Assembly (NCBI GenBank): GCA_022361095.1
Contig: JAKSBO010000866.1
Coordinates: 1 to 7,051 of the forward strand
DNA: 7,051 bases
Source of the DNA: Desulfobacterales bacterium
GTDB lineage: Bacteria; Desulfobacterota; Desulfobacteria; Desulfobacterales; Desulfobacteraceae
Reading direction: 5' to 3'
The notes under the pieces are model-generated. The model saw nothing but the letters and a program-made list of their open reading frames with translations, ran no database searches and was not told where the DNA came from. This document shows, piece by piece, positions 1 to 6,815 of the stretch. Every line of letters begins with the position of its first letter. Position 1 is the stretch's first letter. Position numbers and translations under genes: made by a program.

Positions 1-657
1 AACGGGTTTTCAGCACCACAAGGTGACGAATCTTTTGATGAAGAATCCAGCCGGGTGTATGAGTTGGGAACGAAATCCACCTTTATTGACAACCGCCTGA
101 TGGTAAATCTGGCTTTTTTCTACATCAAGATTCAGAATGAACAGCTTAATTTGTTCAATGCCAAAAGCATGCAGCCCTATATCGCCAACGCTGGCAGTTC
201 TCACCGGAAAGGGCTGGAGGTCGAGACAAAATACATCGTGCTTCCCGGTCTTGAGCTCAGCGGGACCTTTTCTTATGTAGATGCGCGTTTTGACAACTAT
301 AAGGACCCTGTGACTGATATGGATTATGCCGGTAATCGGGTGTTCTCCGTTCCCAAATACACTTACAGTTTGTCTGCGCAGTACAGATATCCCATGGGGA
401 AACGTCTGACGTTGTTCAGCAGGGCTGATCTTTCAGGCGCCGGGGATCGCTACTTTGACGACGCAAATACCGTACGCAGTCCGTCCTACGAGGTGGTCAA
501 TCTCAAGGTTGGCCTAGAATCAAATAAACTGGACTGCTACATATGGGCACAAAATGTGTTCGACGAAGAGTACCGCACCTATGAGAACACCAGTATTGGG
601 ATCACCGAATATGGTATGCCCCGCACAATAGGGGTTACCGCAAGCTATCGGTTTTAA
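1..657 (+). CDS. TonB-dependent outer-membrane receptor, C-terminal part (5' truncated by window edge)
   Basis: The frame is open from the first base, so the gene begins upstream of the window; 218 C-terminal residues are visible. They form the distal part of a 22-strand TonB-dependent beta-barrel: alternating amphipathic strands with aromatic girdles, the turn NAGSSHRKGLEVE typical of these receptors, the late motif AQNVFDEEYRTY (family pattern 'xNxFDxxY'), and the terminal strand TASYRF ending in Phe, the usual C-terminal signal for outer-membrane assembly by BAM. The plug domain and TonB box are outside the window. The family imports ferric siderophores, haem or cobalamin using TonB/ExbBD energy. 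The substrate cannot be read from this fragment, but the RhtX/FptX-like permease 51 bp downstream on the same strand suggests a ferric siderophore. The late barrel resembles siderophore receptors of the FyuA/FhuE type; that closer assignment is tentative. Confidence 0.93.
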   Translation, partial: NGFSAPQGDESFDEESSRVYELGTKSTFIDNRLMVNLAFFYIKIQNEQLNLFNAKSMQPYIANAGSSHRKGLEVETKYIVLPGLELSGTFSYVDARFDNYKDPVTDMDYAGNRVFSVPKYTYSLSAQYRYPMGKRLTLFSRADLSGAGDRYFDDANTVRSPSYEVVNLKVGLESNKLDCYIWAQNVFDEEYRTYENTSIGITEYGMPRTIGVTASYRF

Positions 658-699
658 TGTACGGTCAAACATGTTTTGCCGGTTCCGTTGTATATCTAT

Positions 700-704
700 G
701 GAGA
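700..704 (+). promoter_or_regulatory. Ribosome binding site deciding the MFS start
   Basis: GGAGA lies 4 nt upstream of ATG 709. The alternative in-frame TTG at 676 would add 11 residues, but no comparable purine-rich site is seen before it, so 709 is preferred. Confidence 0.65.
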
Positions 705-708
705 ATTT

Positions 709-1968
709 ATGTCCGGTCCCTCCCCTGTCGCGGCCCGTTCCGCGAAAAAAGATCGAAGAATCACCGCAAATGAAGCTTCGCCGCTGTTCAAAGCCGGTTT
801 GCTGATTTCCATGTATCTATGCCAATGCCTCCCCATGGGATTTGTTTTCGGGGGGCTGCCCGTGATCATGCGGCAGTCCAATGTGTCCCTCAAACTTATT
901 GGTACACTTTTCCTTCTGCAATTCCCTTGGGCATTGAAATTTTGTATTGCACCATGGGTGGATCAATTTTCTTTGCCCGGCGTGGGCAGGCGTAAAACCT
1001 GGATACTGCCTTCCCAGTGGATTGCTGCATTTTTGCTGTATTTTCTGGCCCAAACGCCGCCTGCCGCCGAGTTCGGGAATACATTTGCGTTAGTTCTGGC
1101 GGTGAATATCATTCTGGCGGTCAATGATGTTGCCGTTGATGGATATGCCACGGATATTTTGCTGCCGAATGAACGGATCCTGGGCAACACGTTGCAGGCG
1201 GGGGCACGTTTTGCAGGTATTCTCCTGGGCAGCGGACTTTTATTGTTTCTATACGCCTCTTTAGGTTGGGAGAACGTTTGCCGGATTTTGGGCGCAGCAC
1301 TCATTGTATTGAGTTTACCTACGCTTTTTCATTTTGAAATTTCACCAATGTCAACCGAACGGAGAGCCAATTTACCTGATGAAAAAAACGGTCTTCTTTC
1401 ATTTGTGCGGCGCAAAGATGTTCGACGCCTGATTCCCATACTTATTTCGGCTACGGCATTCGCTTTTGTCTGCGTAAAAATGCGAATGCCTTTTTTAGTG
1501 GACATGGGGTGGTCACCTGCCCAGATCGGTGTCTTGCAAATGCGTTACGCTGCATTCCTAGGGCTTTTAGGGACGTTAGGCAGTGGGTGGCTACTCAACC
1601 GGATTGGGTCTAAAAGATTCATACGCCTGTTTAGTCTGGTCGTTGTGCTCATGGCAGCTTATACCGCTTTTTTAAGTCAGAAGGCAGAGGTCTCACCGTG
1701 GCTGGCAGGGTTGCTTCTGTCGCTGGACAATCTTATTGTCGGCGGCATAAATGTCTGGGGGTTTACCCAGATCATGCATGTCAGTGCCGGCAGACACGCC
1801 GGCACCGGGTTTGCCGTCCTCAGCAGTCTGGTTCTGTTTGTTCCCATGGCAACTTCGCCGGTTTTTGGCGCATTGGGCGACATGTACGGATTTTTTATAC
1901 TGTATGGCGTGCTGTCGGTTCTGGCTTTATTAGGATATACCGTGATCGAATTTTTTCCGCGTCCTTGA
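709..1968 (+). CDS. Major facilitator superfamily permease, RhtX/FptX siderophore-transporter-like
   Basis: This is a 419-residue inner-membrane protein with about 12 hydrophobic segments, two six-helix halves and a basic central loop (around residues 210-240). Recognisable family signatures are LQFPWALKFCIAPWVD (70-85), the cytoplasmic loop GVGRRKTWIL (91-100) and NDVAVDGYATDIL (139-151), shared by the AmpG/acetyl-CoA-transporter-like branch that includes the siderophore importers RhtX, FptX and YbtX. In that branch a single permease moves a ferric siderophore (or its product) across the inner membrane and can replace an ABC importer. Location 51 bp behind a TonB-dependent receptor on the same strand supports siderophore uptake and co-transcription. 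The start at 709 is chosen for its ribosome binding site. An alternative is an AmpG-like muropeptide permease, but the short length, lacking AmpG's two extra C-terminal helices, and the neighbour argue against it. Family is confident; substrate is inferred. Confidence 0.85.
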   Translation: MSGPSPVAARSAKKDRRITANEASPLFKAGLLISMYLCQCLPMGFVFGGLPVIMRQSNVSLKLIGTLFLLQFPWALKFCIAPWVDQFSLPGVGRRKTWILPSQWIAAFLLYFLAQTPPAAEFGNTFALVLAVNIILAVNDVAVDGYATDILLPNERILGNTLQAGARFAGILLGSGLLLFLYASLGWENVCRILGAALIVLSLPTLFHFEISPMSTERRANLPDEKNGLLSFVRRKDVRRLIPILISATAFAFVCVKMRMPFLVDMGWSPAQIGVLQMRYAAFLGLLGTLGSGWLLNRIGSKRFIRLFSLVVVLMAAYTAFLSQKAEVSPWLAGLLLSLDNLIVGGINVWGFTQIMHVSAGRHAGTGFAVLSSLVLFVPMATSPVFGALGDMYGFFILYGVLSVLALLGYTVIEFFPRP

Positions 1969-2157
1969 AAACTGAATTCTAACCCAAGGAACGCTTGATC
2001 ATTGCCGCCAATGTCATTGAACCCGGGCAGGTCACCGGACTGGTAAAACACAACGCCTGCCTTGCCGGCAACCCATCGGCATCTGACCGGGAACGAAAAA
2101 GGGCTTTAAAGGGGCCTATGGAAAGTTTCGGCGGTCAGCACAGCTCCTTGACCCGGG
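1969..2157. other. Convergent intergenic region, no clear terminator
   Basis: This gap separates the plus-strand permease from the minus-strand nrfD-like gene, so both need transcription to end here. It holds a small hairpin (CATTG, loop CCGC, CAATG) just after the permease, a 10-bp palindrome TTGCCGGCAA (2062-2071) and a 12-bp palindrome TGACCCGGGTCA (2149-2160) that overlaps the nrfD stop. None of these is followed by a proper T-run in the direction it would need to serve. A short open frame from TTG 1995 resembles nothing recognised. Confidence 0.5.
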
Positions 2158-3396
2158 TCACCCCGGTTCATTCAATTTTATTTCCTGGGGGAATACCGGC
2201 AGGTACCGGTAGGCAACCGAGATCAGGATGATGCCGTAAGCCACGGGGAGTAACGTCGTGGCCACTTCCTGCCAGCTTGGTATGTACAGCGCCCAGGTGT
2301 CAAAACTCATCACCGGGACGGCCATTGTCTGGAGCACCATGACCCAGCGGTTCAGGCAGATGCCGATGACGCCCAGAATGAGGGCGGAGAGGCGCGCTGC
2401 CGGATTTTCACGTGTGGGCCTGTATACCAGAAGAAGCCCCGGGATAATGCCACAGAAGACGATTTCAGCAATTAAGATCCAATAGCCGTAAAAACTGTTG
2501 TTTGTATAAAAACGGCTGAACTCAAATCCGAGTCCGGGGGCGGTTACCACTGCCCAGTAGACGGTGTCAATGATCTTGGCAACCATATAACAGACAATCA
2601 TCCAGCCCGAAATTTTTGCCAGCAGGTGAACTGTCTGGTCGCTTACCAGTTTTTTACGGGTAATGGTTTCGGTGATATGTGTGAGCAGCAATGTAAAGCA
2701 CGGTCCGAAGGCCGCAGCCGACCAGGTGTATAAAAAAAATGTCCAGGGCCAGATCAGCAGGCCTTCCCGCAGGGCAAACGGGCGGCCGAACATAACACCG
2801 GAAACCCCGCCAAGGGACCCCTGGTGAAAAAATGAGAGAAATGCACCGGTTGCGGCAAAAAGAGGCATGACAACGTGCATGTTGCCGCTTAGGTGACGAA
2901 AAAAAGAAATTTTGGCAGCTTGCCTGTTTTCCAGAATATTGGGAATGAATTCAATGGTCAGCACCATAAAATAGGCTGTCAGGCAAAAGGCCACTTCCGT
3001 GAGCATGGAGTGGATGTTGGCATGCCAGTAAATGAACCAGAAACGCAATGGCTGCCCCACGTCAATGGCAAGGATCACCAGGGCGGAACTATAACAGACA
3101 AACCCGATGATCACGGCAAAATTAATAATATTTTTAAGTTCTTTAACGTTAAAAATATACTTGAGCAGTCCTGTGAAAAACGCGCCTCCGCCAACTGCGA
3201 TGACTGCCAGGTCTGCCCAGATCCAGAGGGCGAATCCATAGTAATCGTTCATATTGGTTTGATTCAACCCCTTCCAGTAAATCAGCACCCAGGCATAAAG
3301 TCCCCAAACAAGAACCGCCCCCACAGCAGCTAATCCGAGATAAAATTTCCCCATGGCGCAGCGTTTTGTTCCTTTGGGCAAGAGTCCGGAATCCAT
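2158..3396 (-). CDS. NrfD/PsrC-family quinone-interacting membrane subunit, QrcD-like (orphan)
   Basis: This is a 412-residue polytopic protein with about ten predicted membrane helices (roughly 17-42, 57-80, 88-110, 127-150, 170-192, 211-240, 258-280, 303-325, 335-358, 373-396). NrfD-family features are LAIDVGQPLRFWFIYWHAN (109-127), HSMLTEVAFCLTAYFMVLTIEF (129-150, with an acidic residue in the helix) and HQGSLGGV (191-198). The N-terminal WKGLNQTNMNDYYGFALW segment and ten-helix layout recall QrcD of sulfate reducers rather than eight-helix PsrC. Known family role: exchanging electrons with menaquinone in the cytoplasmic membrane as the anchor of a complex with Fe-S, cytochrome c or molybdoenzyme-like subunits. 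No such partner lies on either side here, so the partners must be encoded elsewhere or the protein acts differently. The start is fixed by AAGGAG 8 nt upstream. The regulator gene lies directly upstream in the same orientation. The NrfD family is secure; the QrcD subtype is tentative. Confidence 0.9.
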   Translation of the reverse strand: MDSGLLPKGTKRCAMGKFYLGLAAVGAVLVWGLYAWVLIYWKGLNQTNMNDYYGFALWIWADLAVIAVGGGAFFTGLLKYIFNVKELKNIINFAVIIGFVCYSSALVILAIDVGQPLRFWFIYWHANIHSMLTEVAFCLTAYFMVLTIEFIPNILENRQAAKISFFRHLSGNMHVVMPLFAATGAFLSFFHQGSLGGVSGVMFGRPFALREGLLIWPWTFFLYTWSAAAFGPCFTLLLTHITETITRKKLVSDQTVHLLAKISGWMIVCYMVAKIIDTVYWAVVTAPGLGFEFSRFYTNNSFYGYWILIAEIVFCGIIPGLLLVYRPTRENPAARLSALILGVIGICLNRWVMVLQTMAVPVMSFDTWALYIPSWQEVATTLLPVAYGIILISVAYRYLPVFPQEIKLNEPG

Positions 3397-3404
3397 GTCT
3401 TAAT

Positions 3405-3410
3405 CTCCTT
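3405..3410 (-). promoter_or_regulatory. Ribosome binding site of the nrfD-like gene
   Basis: On the minus strand AAGGAG sits 8 nt before ATG 3396. This is a near-perfect Shine-Dalgarno site and the strongest one visible in the window. Confidence 0.8.
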
Positions 3411-3420
3411 GACGACCATT

Positions 3421-3443
3421 TCAAAAATAACGGCCATGGGCCG
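3421..3443 (-). terminator. Possible leader attenuator hairpin before nrfD-like gene
   Basis: Read on the minus strand, CGGCC-CAT-GGCCG (3431-3443) forms a 5-bp all-GC stem with a 3-nt loop, followed directly by TTATTTTT. It lies just upstream of the ribosome binding site, in a place suited to a Rho-independent attenuator. The stem is short and the T-run is broken by one A, so it would be weak. In the second copy of the repeat (6970-7039) the stem is identical but the following bases are TTATATTG, which is less terminator-like. Confidence 0.3.
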
Positions 3444-3489
3444 ACCTGGTCTATCAGCACCCAGGCTCGTCCACAACAAAACATGAAAG
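3421..3489 (-). repeat. Structured ~70-bp repeat, copy A (nrfD leader)
   Basis: This matches 6970-7039 in the same orientation at about 58 of 71 aligned columns (counted by hand), including a 22-bp identical block (3427-3448 = 6975-6996) and the identical 10-mer CCACAACAAA (3471-3480). On the minus strand it folds into stem-loop 1 (CCTGG/CCAGG, 3445-3465, loop containing TGATA) and hairpin 2 (3431-3443). It occupies the untranslated stretch between the candidate nrfD promoter and its ribosome binding site. Confidence 0.8.
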
Positions 3490-3517
3490 TAACTTACAAA
3501 CGTATTGGTACTTTCAT
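3483..3517. repeat. 9-bp perfect inverted repeat in the nrfD upstream region
   Basis: ATGAAAGTA (3483-3491) and TACTTTCAT (3509-3517) are perfect inverted copies separated by 17 bp. It overlaps the 5' end of repeat copy A, though the far arm has no visible equivalent in copy B. It could be a protein operator for a dimer or a leader hairpin; both are inference. Confidence 0.55.
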
Positions 3518-3540
3518 ATAAAATAATTAAGTTGTCAGGG

Positions 3541-3572
3541 TCTATAGCACATGGAACTAAAGATTAACTAAA
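3541..3572 (-). promoter_or_regulatory. Candidate SARP-type promoter of the nrfD-like gene
   Basis: On the minus strand two identical heptamers TTTAGTT (3566-3572 and 3555-3561) are separated by the 4-bp spacer AATC, giving an 11-bp period. Exactly 8 bp (CCATGTGC) separate the second heptamer from TATAGA (3541-3546), a 4/6 match to the -10 consensus. This spacing is the arrangement described for SARP-activated promoters in actinomycetes. The protein encoded immediately upstream carries a SARP DNA-binding module. Transcription would start near 3534, giving a leader of about 140 nt. The region is AT-rich, so a chance repeat is possible. Confidence 0.4.
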
Positions 3573-3573
3573 T

Positions 3574-6500
3574 TCAGCTTTTTTTCCGGATAAGCGTTTC
3601 ATACAGTGCCGTGACATTGGGGCTGACCGGGCAATCCATATCCTGTGCGGCGCTCCGGTAAGTTTTATAGACCTGTTTTACCTGGGCAAAATTGCCTTGA
3701 TCTGAATGGAACGCCATTATTTTTTTTGCTGCGGTGTCATTAAAAGAATCAATGCTGAATATTTTCCCGTTGCAGTGATGGGCATTTTCCATGTCGCCTT
3801 GCTTTTCGTAAATGTCAGCCATCTCTTTGAGCATTATCAGAAAATCCGAATTAAATTTATCTCTTATGGGGTTGGACCACGCCTCATATTGATCTTCTTC
3901 CAGAAATGATCCCACATAAAGGGACAGGGCCAAACGGTAGGATTCAAGCGCTTTTTTCGGGTTGTCCCTGTCGGCCCTTGCCAGGATGAGCGCATTTGAA
4001 AATTGTTCTGAATCAATTCGGAGGATGTTGTCATGGTTCAGCCTGTAAGTGTCTTTTTTACGTTCAATATATGTGGAGGCTTTTTTGGGGGGAATCCCGG
4101 GTTCCAGGGTTTTGCGAAGGGCGCTCATGGCCATGTGAAACCGGCCGGCTGTTTTTTTGGGGTCGGCCTCGGGCCACAGCATCTCAATCAATACGTCCCG
4201 GGGAATAAAACCCTTGGTCCTGTTGGCGGCAAGATACTTGAAAATCATGAGCGCCTTTGAGCTGTTCCATCTGGCCGGCGGGATCTCCTTGTCATTGATC
4301 TTCAGCTTGAACCGGCCAAACAATCTGATCTTCAAGGCCGGACGTTTTTGGGTCATATCTGTTTTAATAATGGATCCCAGGTGGGCAGCCGCTTTTTTGT
4401 TCAGTCTTATCCGTTTTGAATAACCGGACTGCAAAAGAGAGTTGATCCACTGGGATTCTTTTTCAACAAACCGGCGGTAGCCTCTTTTTTCAGATAAAGC
4501 CAAACCTTGTGACAGGAACCTGTATGCCTTTTGCAGCATACCCAATTTAAAACAGGCTTTTGACGCCATCAGGCGGTTGCTGAACAGATAGAAATCCACG
4601 CCTTTAAATTTTTCTTTTGCACGTTCAAGCCAATCCAGGGCGTTTGGGTAATTTCCCTCAAGGATATACAACCGGGCAAGACTGTTTTCCAGGAGGCCTT
4701 CAGTGGACACCAGTCCGTAACCCTTGATGGTGTCCATGGCTTTTTCCAGCCTCTGCCGGGCTGCCTGCATATCCCCTTGGGCCAAATCTATTTTATGCCG
4801 CAGATCCCAGGCGTGGGCAAGGCCCCAGCGATTGCCCATGTCCTCGAATATCTCGACACTGTTTTGGATCATTTCAAGGGCCTGGTCCGTTCTTTCAAGG
4901 GCAAGAGCGTTGTTGGCCCACATGAAATAGATCCACCCCCGGGTGCTGTCAAACAAAGAGGTTTGATCACACATCGCAATGGCCTTTTTCGCATATTCAA
5001 TCCCTTTTTCATATTCTCCCCGCATAAAACAATGGGCGCTGAACTGGTAATTCAGCAGGGGCAAAAACGGATCAGCACCGATATCGAGAACCTTTTTCAG
5101 TAATTTTTGGCTAAGTTGATAGGCCTGGTTAAATCTGCCTTTAATAAATAATGTGTATGTATAGGTAATATTGACGGATATTTCAGCTATCTTAAATTCA
5201 ACACCGGAAAGCCCCCGGGAAATTTTCCGTCCGGTTTTATGGTAGTGCTCCGCGGTTTCAAATTCGCATAAAACCGAGGAGAGCAGTATCAGGTAGGTCA
5301 GTGCGGTAATGTGGTTAAAGGAACTTTCCCGGATTTCTCCAACCACCTGTTCCATGAGCAGCTTGGCTTCCTTAATATACCCGGTGGAATAGTATTGGGT
5401 GCCCAGCTCCAGCAGGCATTTGGTCATCCTCTCCCCGGATTTTTGTTTTTTAAACAGCAGGTGAGCCCGGGTAAGGTTCTCCATGGCCTGTTGGGGCTTC
5501 CCGTAATGGGAAAAAAGCCTGGCCTGGGCCAGCAGTGATTCGGGATTCTCTTCAATAACGGATCGGGGCAGTTTATCTAAGCACCGGCCCATAAAATCAA
5601 CTTTTCCTTCCAGTAAAAATTTTTTTTCATGGGTTCCGATGAGGTGAACGGCGTCATCAAAAGCCTGGCCTTCTAAAAAGTGATGGATGGCCTGAAAGAT
5701 ATCTTCTGTTTCCAGTTCTCGGGCAATTCGACGGTGCAATTGATTGATTTCAGGCCTGGAAAACGTTTGATGAAGCCGGGCAATTAAAAAATCCCGGAAA
5801 AGATGATGCAGTTGAAAACAAGACCTTACGTCATCAGCGGGAAAAATCATTAAATGGTCGTCAACCATTTTATTGATAATGGCGGCGGCATTATCTTCAT
5901 GGAATATTTTACTGCAGCGGTTTACGTTGATCTCGGCAAGAAGGGCTGCTTTCATCATAAATGTTCTGACATGGGGCGGCTGCAGATCAAATATATTTTC
6001 TTTGAAATAGGAAAATATATGTCCCGGGTGTTGCACGAATGCGTCAATTGCGGCCTTGATCTCTTCAGGCGCTTTTTTTTCCAGTGAATAGCGAAGCAGC
6101 ACCAGGCCTGCTGCCCACCCCCCTGTGCCGGCAAAGATATCCTTTGCAGACGCCGGGGTGGGCAATATGTGATCTGAGAAAAAAAGTTCGATCTCCCCGG
6201 GCGTAAAAGCCAGGTCCGCTTCATCGATTTCAAGGAGCATTCCTTCCGCCCGCAGTTTTGATAAACCAAACACCGGGTTTTTCCGGCCGATCAGGATCAG
6301 GTGAATGTGATCCGGCAGGCGGTCGACAATAAATTGTATTGCTTGATTGACGGCAGGACTGTCTCCAACCAGGTGATAGTCATCCAGAACGATAACAGTG
6401 GGCCGGGTTACCGTCTTTTCAAGAAAGGCGAGCCATTCCAGGAGGGTCTCTGTGTGTTTTGTTAAACCGGTTTTTGAAACCGTGTGCTGAATATCCGTTT

Positions 6501-6774
6501 CATCAGCACCGGAACCGTGCTGTTTAAGGGCCGCATACAGATAGGCAACAAACACGGCAAAATCGTTATCCTGTTCATCCAGCCGGTACCAGATGGCGGC
6601 AAGGTCCATTTGGTTAAGCGCGTCTGCCGCCAGGGTCGTTTTGCCATATCCGGCCCCGGCACTGATGGATGCCAATTTGGCCGTGCTGATTTTACTCAAA
6701 GACCGGACCAGCCGCTTTCTGGAAAGCGTGTGATGCCGTTTGGGAACCTGAAGTTTTGAATTTAGAATGTTCAT
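3574..6774 (-). CDS. Large transcriptional regulator: MalT-like STAND ATPase + TPR-like region + SARP (winged helix-BTAD) output
   Basis: 1066 residues. The N-terminus (LNSKLQVPKRHHTLSRKRLV, 4-23) and ATPase are MalT-like: Walker A AGAGYGKTT (39-47, Lys45), Walker B VIVLDDYH (127-134) and the following HLILIGRKNP and KLRAEGMLLEID segments; these recall STAND NTPases that switch when an inducer and ATP bind. Residues about 390-780 are helical hairpins of TPR type, probably for sensing or oligomerisation. From about 814 a winged helix begins (LKIRLFGRFKLKINDKEIP, then LIEMLWPEADPKKTAGRFHMAMSALRKTLEPG), followed by a bacterial transcriptional activator domain from about 917 to the end, as in SARP/AfsR-type activators. 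Thus the LuxR-type helix-turn-helix of MalT is replaced by a SARP output module. It should be a cytoplasmic, inducer-dependent activator. The ribosome site (AGGG, 2 nt before ATG) is weak, but the start fits the family N-terminus. The stop lies 177 bp before the nrfD-like gene, a likely target. Confidence 0.92.
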   Translation of the reverse strand: MNILNSKLQVPKRHHTLSRKRLVRSLSKISTAKLASISAGAGYGKTTLAADALNQMDLAAIWYRLDEQDNDFAVFVAYLYAALKQHGSGADETDIQHTVSKTGLTKHTETLLEWLAFLEKTVTRPTVIVLDDYHLVGDSPAVNQAIQFIVDRLPDHIHLILIGRKNPVFGLSKLRAEGMLLEIDEADLAFTPGEIELFFSDHILPTPASAKDIFAGTGGWAAGLVLLRYSLEKKAPEEIKAAIDAFVQHPGHIFSYFKENIFDLQPPHVRTFMMKAALLAEINVNRCSKIFHEDNAAAIINKMVDDHLMIFPADDVRSCFQLHHLFRDFLIARLHQTFSRPEINQLHRRIARELETEDIFQAIHHFLEGQAFDDAVHLIGTHEKKFLLEGKVDFMGRCLDKLPRSVIEENPESLLAQARLFSHYGKPQQAMENLTRAHLLFKKQKSGERMTKCLLELGTQYYSTGYIKEAKLLMEQVVGEIRESSFNHITALTYLILLSSVLCEFETAEHYHKTGRKISRGLSGVEFKIAEISVNITYTYTLFIKGRFNQAYQLSQKLLKKVLDIGADPFLPLLNYQFSAHCFMRGEYEKGIEYAKKAIAMCDQTSLFDSTRGWIYFMWANNALALERTDQALEMIQNSVEIFEDMGNRWGLAHAWDLRHKIDLAQGDMQAARQRLEKAMDTIKGYGLVSTEGLLENSLARLYILEGNYPNALDWLERAKEKFKGVDFYLFSNRLMASKACFKLGMLQKAYRFLSQGLALSEKRGYRRFVEKESQWINSLLQSGYSKRIRLNKKAAAHLGSIIKTDMTQKRPALKIRLFGRFKLKINDKEIPPARWNSSKALMIFKYLAANRTKGFIPRDVLIEMLWPEADPKKTAGRFHMAMSALRKTLEPGIPPKKASTYIERKKDTYRLNHDNILRIDSEQFSNALILARADRDNPKKALESYRLALSLYVGSFLEEDQYEAWSNPIRDKFNSDFLIMLKEMADIYEKQGDMENAHHCNGKIFSIDSFNDTAAKKIMAFHSDQGNFAQVKQVYKTYRSAAQDMDCPVSPNVTALYETLIRKKS

Positions 6775-6815
6775 GGCCCTGCAACCCGAGCGTTGGTCGT
6801 TGCCTGTTGAATGGG

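Noticed and set aside
2094..2118. T-run after GGCCCCTTTAAAGCCC on the minus strand as an nrfD terminator.
   Set aside because: Only a 3-bp GC stem can form around the TTTAAA core, too weak to call an intrinsic terminator.
1995..2231. A plus-strand open frame beginning with TTG in the convergent gap.
   Set aside because: No ribosome site, no recognised similarity, and its second half is the reverse complement of the nrfD 3' end.
3149..3484. A minus-strand frame (MFCCGRAWVLIDQVGPWPLFLKW...) spanning repeat copy A and the nrfD start.
   Set aside because: It overlaps the well-supported nrfD-like gene in another frame; its apparent peptide similarity to copy B comes from conserved DNA of the repeat.
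3518..3540. A -35-like CTGACA followed by TATGAA upstream of the nrfD-like gene.
   Set aside because: The 14-bp spacing is too short for a standard sigma-70 promoter, and the -10-like TATAGA with the heptamer pair is a better candidate.
5854..6087. Plus-strand open frames across the regulator gene.
   Set aside because: They lie opposite a long coding region with clear domain content, lack family similarity and ribosome sites; they are antisense shadows.
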